DNA from: Sphingorhabdus sp. YGSMI21 | GTDB taxonomy: Bacteria > Pseudomonadota > Alphaproteobacteria > Sphingomonadales > Sphingomonadaceae | Direction of reading: 5' to 3' | Assembly: GCF_002776575.1 (NCBI RefSeq) | Contig: NZ_CP022548.1 | Location: 387,001-451,000 of the forward strand | DNA length: 64,000 bases | Part shown: positions 52,518-60,138 of the stretch, piece by piece | Layout of the letters: each line of letters starts with the position of its first letter | Numbering within the stretch: the stretch's first letter is position 1 | Made by a program: the position numbers and the translations under genes | The notes under the pieces: model-generated | Told to the model about the DNA's origin: nothing | Database searches by the model: none | Seen by the model: the letters and a program-made list of their open reading frames with translations, nothing else

Positions 52518-52868
52518 CGGGTTGGCCGTTCCGCGCAAAAATATCGCGGCAGTCGATCAAAAGAAAACTGACAGAAAAGACTGCTTTTCTTTTCCGTGAC
52601 TTTTGTCGCAAAAGCGCAGATTTCTGCGCGATTTCGGTCCTTATCCCGGCGTCTAGTGTGACCTTTCGACGGGGTGCGAAATCCGGCGCGTTTCCGGCCA
52701 GCGGGCGGAGTATTTCCCTCCATGCCATAGTGGATGTCAAAGAGCCCGTCCCTGGCCTGGCGAAGGACCGGTCGCGAGGATAAGCGATTGAGCCGGGTGT
52801 AGGAAAGGCAATTAACGGCGATGGCATGCAACATATGCCCATTATGGCGCCCACCTGGGGCCCGCCAG
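52518..52868. other. Intergenic region between Gre-type and PNPOx-like genes
   Basis: 351 bp without a gene. It carries two hairpins just after the Gre-type stop, described in the separate entry at 52573-52629. The rest (52640-52868) shows no repeat, and no gene is supportable. Confidence 0.6.
52573..52629 (+). terminator. Tandem hairpins, probable terminator of the Gre-type gene
   Basis: AGAAAAG-ACTG-CTTTTCT followed by TTTT, then GCGCAGA-TT-TCTGCGC, both with perfect 7-bp stems, 56 and 97 bp past the stop. The first resembles an intrinsic terminator. Confidence 0.6.
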
Positions 52869-53432
52869 TCAATCCAGTAATTTCAGCTGCTCCAGCTCAT
52901 CCAGACTATATCGTTGCGGAATATGTTGCGGACAGTTCCAGTCAAAGGCGGCAATCGTGATGATCACCGCGCGTTCGGACAGCGCCTGATAATCTTCGTC
53001 CTGCAATGCCCCCACCATGGCCGGTGCCTCCGCAGCACCGACGGTTGTTGCATGGCCCCAAATCTTGAGCCGACGGCGATTGGGATAGTCCATGAGTATC
53101 AGTGATACCCGGTCATCAACCGAGAGATTGCCGACGCTGACATATTGGCGATTACCGCGAAAATCGGCATAGGCAATCTGTGTCTCGCCCAATATTTTCA
53201 GGAAGCCGCGCGGCCCGCCGCGAAACTGGACATAGGGCCAGCCGGTTTCGGACACGGTGGCCTGGTAGAAACCGTCCCGCCCAGCGATAAACTCCGCTTC
53301 ACGGGCGGTCAGCCGGTCGCCGCCCCTAACCTCCGGCTGCAGCAATCTACCATAGCTGTCGGCCGACCCCTGTTTTTCCTGGATCGATCGCACGGAGGGG
53401 GTGAATGCGATTTCGGCAAAGGCACGGGCCAT
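52869..53432 (-). CDS. Pyridoxamine 5'-phosphate oxidase-like (PNPOx) protein
   Basis: A 187-residue split-barrel flavin-binding-type protein: EAEFIAGRDGFYQATVSETGWPYVQFRGGPRGFLKIL, then YADFRGNRQYVSVGNLSVDDRVSLILMDYPNRRRLKIWGHATTV. These are the PNPOx-family core strands. Known relatives are FMN- or F420-binding oxidoreductases of varied substrates. The start at 53432 has AAGGAG upstream; the longer frame from 53564 is not needed. It lies 17 bp downstream of the DUF1348 gene and is likely co-transcribed, under the divergent TetR regulator. Confidence 0.87.
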   Translation of the reverse strand: MARAFAEIAFTPSVRSIQEKQGSADSYGRLLQPEVRGGDRLTAREAEFIAGRDGFYQATVSETGWPYVQFRGGPRGFLKILGETQIAYADFRGNRQYVSVGNLSVDDRVSLILMDYPNRRRLKIWGHATTVGAAEAPAMVGALQDEDYQALSERAVIITIAAFDWNCPQHIPQRYSLDELEQLKLLD

Positions 53433-53449
53433 GATGTTTCTCCTTGCGG

Positions 53450-53857
53450 CTAAAGACGGCGTTCTTTTTCGCTGATCGGTACGTCGTTGATGCTGGCGAA
53501 ACGTTTCTGCATCAGCCCGTCGGGTGCGAATTCCCAGTTTTCGTTGCCATAGCTGCGCCACCATTGGTCCTCCTGGTCACGCCACTCATATTCGAAGCGG
53601 ACCGCGATGCGATTGCCGGCAAAGGCCCATAATTGCTTCCGCAGCTTATAGTCGCGCTCCTTTTGCCATTTGGCGGTGAGCAGGGCCTTGATTTCATCGC
53701 GCCCGGTCAGGAAACGGTCGCGATTGCGCCACTCGCTATCCGCTGTGTAGGCGAGCGCGACGCGTTCGGGGTCGCGACTGTTCCAGGCATCTTCGGCAGC
53801 CTGTACCTTGGCGCGGGCGGTCGCTTCGGTGAAGGGCGGGACAAGAATTTCGGTCAT
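53450..53857 (-). CDS. DUF1348 (NTF2-like) family protein
   Basis: A 135-residue protein of DUF1348, an NTF2/SnoaL-like fold: the starting [51 protein letters not shown], then [44 protein letters not shown]. Function unknown; such genes are frequent targets of stress or TetR-type regulators. The start at 53857 is used because it gives the family N-terminus. It precedes the PNPOx-like gene, with three operator-like sites in the gap toward tetR. Confidence 0.93.
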   Translation of the reverse strand: MTEILVPPFTEATARAKVQAAEDAWNSRDPERVALAYTADSEWRNRDRFLTGRDEIKALLTAKWQKERDYKLRKQLWAFAGNRIAVRFEYEWRDQEDQWWRSYGNENWEFAPDGLMQKRFASINDVPISEKERRL

Positions 53858-54309
53858 ATCAACTTCCAAATCGAGGAGAGAGAGACCTGCGGGGCGCCGG
53901 GGGTGAACGCCCCGCAGGAAACCGCGCGGGGATCAGTCCGGGGGGAGGACGTCGCGGTTTGAACAGGCAGGGAAACGCGCCGCGGAAAATAGGAACGCTT
54001 CGCTGATTGGCCGAAGGTGACGTCCCAAGTGAGGCCAGTAAGATCGATCTTCCGGAACGACATTTGGCATTTCCTTTCCTTGCGACTCACCAGGCCTTGC
54101 TTCCCAAACATGTACTGATCGGTTAATGTCCGGATATGCAACCTGTACCGATCTGTCAATGTTAATAAGAAAAGCCACCTCCGAGATTTCCGATCCCATT
54201 GGAATCAGGTCATAAAAATTTTTGTTTTCTGAGCGATGTTCGGAAGGTCATTGCAAATTTTCGGTCGAATCGCTATTTACCGATCAGTAATGGTAATGGA
54301 GAATTATCT
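53858..54309. other. Divergent regulatory region between DUF1348 and TetR genes
   Basis: 452 bp with no supported gene. It contains three ACCGATCNGT-type sites and the promoters of both flanking transcription units. Short frames across 53933-54199 and 53854-54159 were considered and not accepted. Confidence 0.7.
54114..54288. promoter_or_regulatory. Three operator-like sites for the TetR regulator
   Basis: ACTGATCGGT at 54114-54123 (reverse of ACCGATCAGT), ACCGATCTGT at 54147-54156 and ACCGATCAGT at 54279-54288. All have the shape of a TetR half-palindrome and lie between the divergent genes. The third is 22 bp before the tetR start, fitting autoregulation. Confidence 0.65.
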
Positions 54310-54876
54310 GTGAGCGCTTCCAAACGCGACGAGCTGGTACAAAAAGCGCTCGCCTCCTTTTACAAAGGTGGCTTCCACGCGATCGGCATGGATCGGCTGG
54401 CCAAGGAAACCGGCGTCTCCAAGACCGCGATCTACAAGCATTTCCGGACCAAGGAGGAATTGATCCTCGCCACCTTGCGCTTGCGCGACGAGCAGTTTCG
54501 CAACTGGCTCAGGCGACGGGTTGAAGCCCTGGCGACCGATGGCGAAGACCGGCTGCTGGCAATATTTGATGCGCTGGGCGAATGGTTCGAGGAGCCGGAT
54601 TTTCGCAGTTGCATGTTCATCAAGGCATCATCGGAATATCAGGACAGCAGCCACCCGATCCACGCGACCGCCGCGGAACATAAACGACTCCTGTCGCTCT
54701 ATTTCACCGGCATAGCCCGGGAAACCGTTGCCAGGGATCCCGAGAGCCTTGCGAGACAATTGCTGGTGATCAAGGAAGGCGCGATCGTGCTCGCCCATTT
54801 GCGTGATCACAAGCAGGTCATTGCCGATGCCAAGGCGGCCGCCGCTTCCGTCATCGATGCTGCGCTCGCTCGCTAG
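54310..54876 (+). CDS. TetR/AcrR family transcriptional regulator
   Basis: A 188-residue regulator. The N-terminal helix-turn-helix is clear (about 6-50, RDELVQKALASFYKGGFHAIGMDRLAKETGVSKTAIYKHFRTKEELILATL). The C-terminal ligand/dimer part (55-188) has SCMFIKASSEYQD and the YF...E family features. GTG at 54310 has GGAGA seven bases upstream. It is divergent from the DUF1348-PNPOx operon, with three similar sites between, so it most likely represses that operon and itself. The inducer is unknown. It overlaps the glycerate kinase stop tail-to-tail by 4 nt. Confidence 0.93.
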   Translation: MSASKRDELVQKALASFYKGGFHAIGMDRLAKETGVSKTAIYKHFRTKEELILATLRLRDEQFRNWLRRRVEALATDGEDRLLAIFDALGEWFEEPDFRSCMFIKASSEYQDSSHPIHATAAEHKRLLSLYFTGIARETVARDPESLARQLLVIKEGAIVLAHLRDHKQVIADAKAAAASVIDAALAR

Positions 54877-56147
54877 CCGATCAGCAGCACCCGCAAATCG
54901 TTCACATTGGTGCCGGACGCTCCGGTCATCAGCAGAGCGTCGGCCTGTTCGAAGGCAATATAGCTATTGTCCTGTTCGAGCAGCTCGCGTGCCTGTCCTG
55001 CCCCGCCCATCTTGTCCAGAACGCCCGGCCACAGAAAGGCGCCGGCATTGTCTTCTGATCCGTCTATGCCGTCGCTGTCGGCGGCAAATCCGCAGATATC
55101 CGCTTCCCCGTCCAGCGCCAGGGCACAGGCCAGCAGATAGGCCGTGCAACGGCCACCGCGACCGTTGCGGTTGCGCAAGGTCACGGTCGCCTCGCCCCCC
55201 GATATCAGCGCAACCTTTCGACCACTGGCCTTGGCGGCCAGCGCCCGCGCAGCATGGTCCGTCCCGAGTTCCAGTGCATCGCCCTCGAGCGCGTCGCCCA
55301 GCATGACCGGTTCATAGCCCATGGACCGGACAGCTTCGACCGCCGCTGCGCACATGTCCGCCGGCCGGGCGCAGAGTTCGGCGGTCGCGCGTTGCATTTT
55401 CGGATCATCCGCTTTTGGGGTTTCGAGCGCGCCTGACAGAAGGTGCGCCTTGATCGCGGGCGGTAGCTCGATGTCATATTTCGCGGCGATGGCGAGCGTG
55501 TCAGCGCAGGTCGAGCTGTCCGCAACCGTCGGCCCCGACCCGATCATCGCGATATCGTCGCCCGGAATATCGGAAATGGCAATCATATGGGTTGCCGCCG
55601 GCCAGGCTCTCGCGGCCAGCCGCCCGCCCTTGATCGCCGAGAGATGCTTGCGGACCTTGTTCATTTCGCCAATCGGCGCGCCGCTGCGCAGCAGGGCGCG
55701 TGTCACGGCCTGTTTTTCGGCCAGCGATATCCCGTCGGCCGGCGCGGGGAGCAAGGCGCTTGCCCCGCCGGACATCAGTACCAGCAATAGATCCTCTTCG
55801 CCGAGCGCGTCCGCTGCCTGCAGGGCGCTTTGCGCGGCTTCGGCGCCGAGGGAATCAGGGACCGGATGCGACGCCTCGATGATCTGAAGATTATCCGGCG
55901 CGAATCCCGGCTGGACATAGCCTTGGCGCGTCACGATCAGGCCGTCGGCATTCTCGGGCAGGCGATCCAGTATAGCAGCAGCCATTTGCGTGGCCGCCTT
56001 GCCAATGGAAAGAAGATAGGTCCGGCCCGCCACCCGGGGCCATTGAACATCGCGCATGGCGTTGGCAGGCAGCGCGGGTTGCAGCGCCTGCAAATAGAGA
56101 TCCTCTAAAAAAGCTTTTATTGAATCAGGATTTGTTGTTTGATGCAC
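54873..56147 (-). CDS. Glycerate 2-kinase (GckA/TtuD family)
   Basis: A ~424-residue enzyme of the MOFRL/glycerate kinase family, phosphorylating D-glycerate to 2-phosphoglycerate with ATP. Features: AGRTYLLSIGKAATQMAAA, LIVTRQGYV, IEASHPVPDSLGAEAA, LVLMSGGASALLPAPADGISLAEK, MNKVRKHLSAIKGGRLA, and the C-terminal MOFRL part ALISGGEATVTLRNRNGRGGRCTAYLLACALALDG...GFAADSDGIDGSEDNAGAF. GTG at 56147 is the preferred start, because ATGs further upstream run into the divergent phosphorylase gene. Neighbours make it the last step of glucosylglycerate use: GGaP releases D-glycerate, which it returns to glycolysis. Confidence 0.92.
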   Translation of the reverse strand: MHQTTNPDSIKAFLEDLYLQALQPALPANAMRDVQWPRVAGRTYLLSIGKAATQMAAAILDRLPENADGLIVTRQGYVQPGFAPDNLQIIEASHPVPDSLGAEAAQSALQAADALGEEDLLLVLMSGGASALLPAPADGISLAEKQAVTRALLRSGAPIGEMNKVRKHLSAIKGGRLAARAWPAATHMIAISDIPGDDIAMIGSGPTVADSSTCADTLAIAAKYDIELPPAIKAHLLSGALETPKADDPKMQRATAELCARPADMCAAAVEAVRSMGYEPVMLGDALEGDALELGTDHAARALAAKASGRKVALISGGEATVTLRNRNGRGGRCTAYLLACALALDGEADICGFAADSDGIDGSEDNAGAFLWPGVLDKMGGAGQARELLEQDNSYIAFEQADALLMTGASGTNVNDLRVLLIG

Positions 56148-56211
56148 TGCACAATAAGGGCCCGATTGTTTCGCCGGGGTCAAGAAGATTTTCGGAGTGA
56201 CAGAAGCAGCC

Positions 56212-57975
56212 ATGAATGATCGCGCCACTATCGACCATCTTCTGCACCGGCTGACGGCGCATCTGGGCGCGCTCTACCCCGATCAGGATTGCGAGGCGCT
56301 GGCGGAGCGCATCGTCGATCTGTTCTGGCCCGACAAGAGCCAGATGATCCCGCGCTCGGAAATCGCCGACAAACATTTGTGGGACGAGAGCGATGTCGCG
56401 ATGATCACCTATGGCGGCACCATCCGGTCGGAGGGCGAGCGGCCGCTGCGGACTCTGCACCGCTTCCTAAAGCAGCATATCGGCCAGACCATCGGCGCCG
56501 TGCATATCCTGCCCTTTTTCCCCTATAGCTGCGATGACGGTTTCGGGGTGATCGATTATCTCGCGGTCGACGAGGAGCTGGGCGACTGGTCCGATATCGA
56601 GAGAATCGCCGGCGACTATCGTCTGATGGGCGATCTGGTGATCAATCACGGATCGAGCAAATCCGTCTGGTTCCAGCAATTTCTGTCCGGCGAGGCACCG
56701 GGCAAGGATTATTATTATACCGCCGATCCGGCCACCGATCTCGGACAGGTGGTGCGCCCACGCGCTCATCCCCTGCTGACACCGTTTCGGACCGCATCCG
56801 GCGACCGCCATGTCTGGAGCACGTTCAGCAGCGACCAGCTGGATTTCGACTTCACCAATCCCGAGCTGCTGATCGAGTTTGTCAAGATTATCGCCGCCTA
56901 TATCGACCATGGCGTGCGGATATTCCGGCTCGACGCGGTCGCCTTCCTGTGGAAGAAAATCGGCACGCCCTCGATCAATCTCGACGAAACCCACGAGATC
57001 ATCCGGCTGCTACGTACCTTGATGGACCATCATGCCGAGACGCTGGTCATCATCACCGAAACCAATATCCCCAATCACGAGAATCTGACCTATTTCGGCA
57101 ACCAGAACGAAGCGCATGTCATCTATAATTTCTCGCTGCCGCCGCTGCTGGTCCACGCGCTGCTGACCGGCAACGCGCTCTATCTGAAGCGCTTAACCCG
57201 CAGCAATCCGCCGGCGCTGACCGGCTGCACCTATCTCAATTTCACCGCCAGCCATGACGGCATCGGCCTGCGTCCGACCGAAGGCGCCCTGCCGCAAGGC
57301 GAGGTCGACCAGATGCTGGCCACTATCCAGGGCTTTGGCGGGCGGGTGTCGATGCGGCGCGGGCCGGGCGGAACCGAGAAGCCCTATGAGATGAACATCT
57401 CCTTTTTCGAGGCGATGCAGGGAACGCTGGACGGGCCGGACGAATATCAGATCGAGCGGTTCATGGCGGCGATGGCGATCATGCTGGCGCTGGAGGGCAT
57501 TCCGGCGATCTATATTCACAGCCTGCTGGCAACCCCCAACGGCTATGAAGAGGTCAACCGGACCGGCCACAACCGGTCGATTAACCGGCGCCAGCTGGAT
57601 TATGATGAAATTTCCGCGAAACTGGCCGATCCGGAAACCGTCGAGGCGCAGGTATTCAACCGTTTTCTCTCACTGGTCGAAACCCGCAAACAGCAGCAGG
57701 CCTTTCACCCCAATGCGGTGCAATTCACGCTGGCGCTGCCCGAAGGCTTGTTCGGCATCTGGCGCCAGAGCCGGGAGCGGAAACAGAGCATCTTCGCCAT
57801 TACCAATGTGACGAAGGAAGAGAAGATGCTGTCACTGGCGGACATCAATCTGATCGCCGGTGACCACTGGTGGGATCTGATTTCCGGCCATATCATCACC
57901 GATATCGAGGGTGAGTTTAGCCTGTCGCCTTATCGGACCGTATGGTTCAGCAACGTGGCCCCCGAACCGGCCTAG
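56212..57975 (+). CDS. GH13_18 phosphorylase, probable glucosylglycerate phosphorylase
   Basis: A ~587-residue glycoside hydrolase family 13 (subfamily 18) enzyme. Retaining catalytic residues are present: the nucleophile Asp in GVRIFRLDAVAF (about 241), the acid/base Glu in VIITETNIPNHENLTYFG (about 283) and the stabilising Asp in FTASHDGIG (about 349). The subfamily holds sucrose, sucrose-6'-phosphate and glucosylglycerate phosphorylases. The context (glycerate kinase, GpgS and an MPGP-type phosphatase) points to 2-O-alpha-glucosyl-glycerate + Pi to glucose-1-phosphate and D-glycerate. Sucrose phosphorylase is the main alternative. An upstream GTG at 56197 could also be the start. Confidence 0.85.
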   Translation: MNDRATIDHLLHRLTAHLGALYPDQDCEALAERIVDLFWPDKSQMIPRSEIADKHLWDESDVAMITYGGTIRSEGERPLRTLHRFLKQHIGQTIGAVHILPFFPYSCDDGFGVIDYLAVDEELGDWSDIERIAGDYRLMGDLVINHGSSKSVWFQQFLSGEAPGKDYYYTADPATDLGQVVRPRAHPLLTPFRTASGDRHVWSTFSSDQLDFDFTNPELLIEFVKIIAAYIDHGVRIFRLDAVAFLWKKIGTPSINLDETHEIIRLLRTLMDHHAETLVIITETNIPNHENLTYFGNQNEAHVIYNFSLPPLLVHALLTGNALYLKRLTRSNPPALTGCTYLNFTASHDGIGLRPTEGALPQGEVDQMLATIQGFGGRVSMRRGPGGTEKPYEMNISFFEAMQGTLDGPDEYQIERFMAAMAIMLALEGIPAIYIHSLLATPNGYEEVNRTGHNRSINRRQLDYDEISAKLADPETVEAQVFNRFLSLVETRKQQQAFHPNAVQFTLALPEGLFGIWRQSRERKQSIFAITNVTKEEKMLSLADINLIAGDHWWDLISGHIITDIEGEFSLSPYRTVWFSNVAPEPA

Positions 57976-57987
57976 TCTTCCCCCGGC

Positions 57988-59202
57988 CTAATCTTCGTTA
58001 TCCAGCCGGACCGCTTCCTTGAACCGGTCGGTAAAGTCGGGAATAGCGCTGTTGATCCGGTTCCAGTTGGCCATGAAGGGCGTCTCGTTCGGTGATTCCA
58101 GAAAGACTTCGCCCGCCGTCATGATATTTTGCGCAAACAGTTCGACCGTCGTTTCTTCCTCGTGCCGGTCAAGCGTCAGGCCGTTCATTACCGCGTCGTT
58201 ATAGAACGTCTCGATTCGATCCAGCGCGATCCGGAAATAAGTCGCCTTGAGCGTGCGGAAGGTGCCGGCGGAAAAGACCTGCCCGTCGGTGGCTAGCTTG
58301 CGGAACAGCGACTTGGTGATGTCGATGCTCATTTTCGACAGACCGCCTTCGGGATTGTCATGCGAGACCGACTGGTGCTTGTGATCATAATTGTCGGCAA
58401 TCTCGACCTGGCAGATCGACTGGGTCGACTGGTTGCGCCACACTTCGGAGAGAACACCTACTTCCAGACCCCAGTCCGACGGGATACGGATATTCTTGAC
58501 GACCTGCCGGCCCATCGCGAACTCGCCAGCCAGCGCGTAGCGGAAGCTGTTCAGATAGGTGATATAGTCATTGGGCTCGCAGACTTTTTTCAGCGCCGCC
58601 AGCAGCGGGCCGATCAGCAGGCGCACCACGCGACCGTTGAACTTTTCCTCGGTCGTCCGCGCATAATAGCCTTTGGAGAAGACATAGGGGAAAGTCGGGT
58701 TCGCGACCGGATACATCAGGCGGGCGAGCAATTCGCGGTCATAGGTCAATATGTCGCAATCATGCAGCCCGACCACCTGGGCGTTGGTGGCAGACAGGAA
58801 ATAGCCGAAGCAGAACCAGACATTGCGGCCCTTGCCCGGTTCCGCCGGTGACAGGCCGCATTCCTTCAGCTCCGCATCGAGCGCAGTCAGCCGCGGGCCG
58901 CTGTTCCAGAGGATATGATGGCGTTGCGGCAGCCGCGAGAAATATTGTTTCGCATATTCGAACTGCTCCTTGTCGGCGCGATCCAGCCCGATGATGATGT
59001 CGTCGAGATAGGGCACCTTGCACAGTTCATCGACGATATTTTCGAGCGCGGGACCTTCCAGTTCGGAAAACAGACTGGGCAGGACCAGCGCCATGGGATT
59101 GGCTTTGCGAAAGCCCATCAAATCGGCCTCCAGCGAATCGACCGAGCGACCGGACAGATTGTGGAGCGTGGAAATTGAACCGTTTTGATGAAAATCAGCC
59201 AT
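57988..59202 (-). CDS. gpgS: Glucosyl-3-phosphoglycerate synthase (GT81)
   Basis: A 404-residue retaining GT-A glycosyltransferase of family GT81. The N-terminal segment PMALVLPSLFSELEGPALENIVDEL...VPYLDDIIIGLDRAD and the metal motif D148-C-D150 in GLHDCDILTYDRELLARLMYPV are typical. NRxYYAR-like VFSKGYYARTTEEKFNGRVVRLLIGPLL, GEFAMGRQVVKNIRIPSDWGLEVGVL and DNYDHKHQSVS complete the family. It transfers glucose from an NDP-glucose to 3-phosphoglycerate, giving glucosyl-3-phosphoglycerate. It is downstream of the phosphatase gene (34 bp apart) and converges on the phosphorylase gene. Confidence 0.93.
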   Translation of the reverse strand: MADFHQNGSISTLHNLSGRSVDSLEADLMGFRKANPMALVLPSLFSELEGPALENIVDELCKVPYLDDIIIGLDRADKEQFEYAKQYFSRLPQRHHILWNSGPRLTALDAELKECGLSPAEPGKGRNVWFCFGYFLSATNAQVVGLHDCDILTYDRELLARLMYPVANPTFPYVFSKGYYARTTEEKFNGRVVRLLIGPLLAALKKVCEPNDYITYLNSFRYALAGEFAMGRQVVKNIRIPSDWGLEVGVLSEVWRNQSTQSICQVEIADNYDHKHQSVSHDNPEGGLSKMSIDITKSLFRKLATDGQVFSAGTFRTLKATYFRIALDRIETFYNDAVMNGLTLDRHEEETTVELFAQNIMTAGEVFLESPNETPFMANWNRINSAIPDFTDRFKEAVRLDNED

Positions 59203-59236
59203 ATATGTCCCTGTGTTTGCCGAGAGACCAGCCTAA

Positions 59237-60073
59237 TCAGCTTTCGGGAATGTTTAAACCCAATTCTGCCAGAATTTCCGTGACCGCGCTCACCCATCCC
59301 TCCGGGCCCGGCGCCGGGGCGGTGCGGACGCCGGGCTTGGCCGAGACAATTGTGACGCCCTGCGGATTGGGCATGATCACGCCAAAATCGGCCGCCTCGA
59401 TCATCGCCAGGTCATTGGGCCCGTCACCGAGCGCGATCGAAAAAATGTCGCAGTCCGGTTTTCGGCCGGCGATGGTTTCGATGATCCGGGCCATCGCCTG
59501 CTCCTTGGTCGCGTGGCCGGTCAGATGATAAAATCGTCCGCCCCGCTGGATCCGCAGGCCGGTTTCGACGACAATTGCAGCGAGCGATTCCAGCTCGCTG
59601 TCGGTGCCGGACCAGAGAAAGGGTTCGGTCGCCTGACGGTCCTTCGCCCGCCGCGCATCGTCGCGGGCCAGCCCGGTCGCCTCGACCACCGCATCGACAG
59701 ACATGTCGGCAAAGCCGGTAAAGTGGTTGCGCAGCGAGCGGGGCAGCTTGCTGACCTGTTCCAGTATCGCCGGATATGCGATGCCCAATGTGATCCTGCC
59801 AGATCGACCGCCCTCGCCGGTTAAAAAGCGTTCGGGGCCATGAATGACCGAACCATTTTCCGTCACGCAGAGTGAGAATGGCAGGGGCAGTGTCTGCTGC
59901 AGGTGAAGCAGTTCCGCATGGGTCTTGCTGGTAACCGGGACGACTTCCGCCAGCGACTGCCGGGCCAGATCAGCGACCAGCCCATCCGCGGGTTTGGCCG
60001 AATAGCTGTGATGATCGAGCAGCGTGCCATCCAGGTCGGTGCATATCACGGGGTAGACGGGTCGCTTTGCCAT
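59237..60073 (-). CDS. MPGP-type HAD phosphatase, probable glucosyl-3-phosphoglycerate phosphatase
   Basis: A 278-residue HAD-IIB phosphatase of the mannosyl-3-phosphoglycerate phosphatase family. Motif I is CTDLDGTLLD (D13, D15), motif II lies in VVPVTSKTHAELLHL, TENGSVIHGP follows, the cap contains IQRGGRFYHLTGHATKEQAM, and motif IV is LGDGPNDLAMIEAADFGVIMPNP. With GpgS next door, its substrate is almost certainly glucosyl-3-phosphoglycerate, giving glucosylglycerate. The mycobacterial enzyme for the same step belongs to another fold (histidine phosphatase), so this is the HAD type. First gene of the gpgP-gpgS operon. Confidence 0.9.
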   Translation of the reverse strand: MAKRPVYPVICTDLDGTLLDHHSYSAKPADGLVADLARQSLAEVVPVTSKTHAELLHLQQTLPLPFSLCVTENGSVIHGPERFLTGEGGRSGRITLGIAYPAILEQVSKLPRSLRNHFTGFADMSVDAVVEATGLARDDARRAKDRQATEPFLWSGTDSELESLAAIVVETGLRIQRGGRFYHLTGHATKEQAMARIIETIAGRKPDCDIFSIALGDGPNDLAMIEAADFGVIMPNPQGVTIVSAKPGVRTAPAPGPEGWVSAVTEILAELGLNIPES

Positions 60074-60138
60074 GGTCGTGATATAGCATTCCGGCCTGAA
60101 CCGGAAAGCGCTAATCTGGAGAAGCGTTCAGTCTGCGA

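Noticed and set aside
53854..54199. Two overlapping short frames before DUF1348
   Set aside because: An AAGGAAAGG precedes them, but neither resembles a protein family, and they cover the predicted operators.
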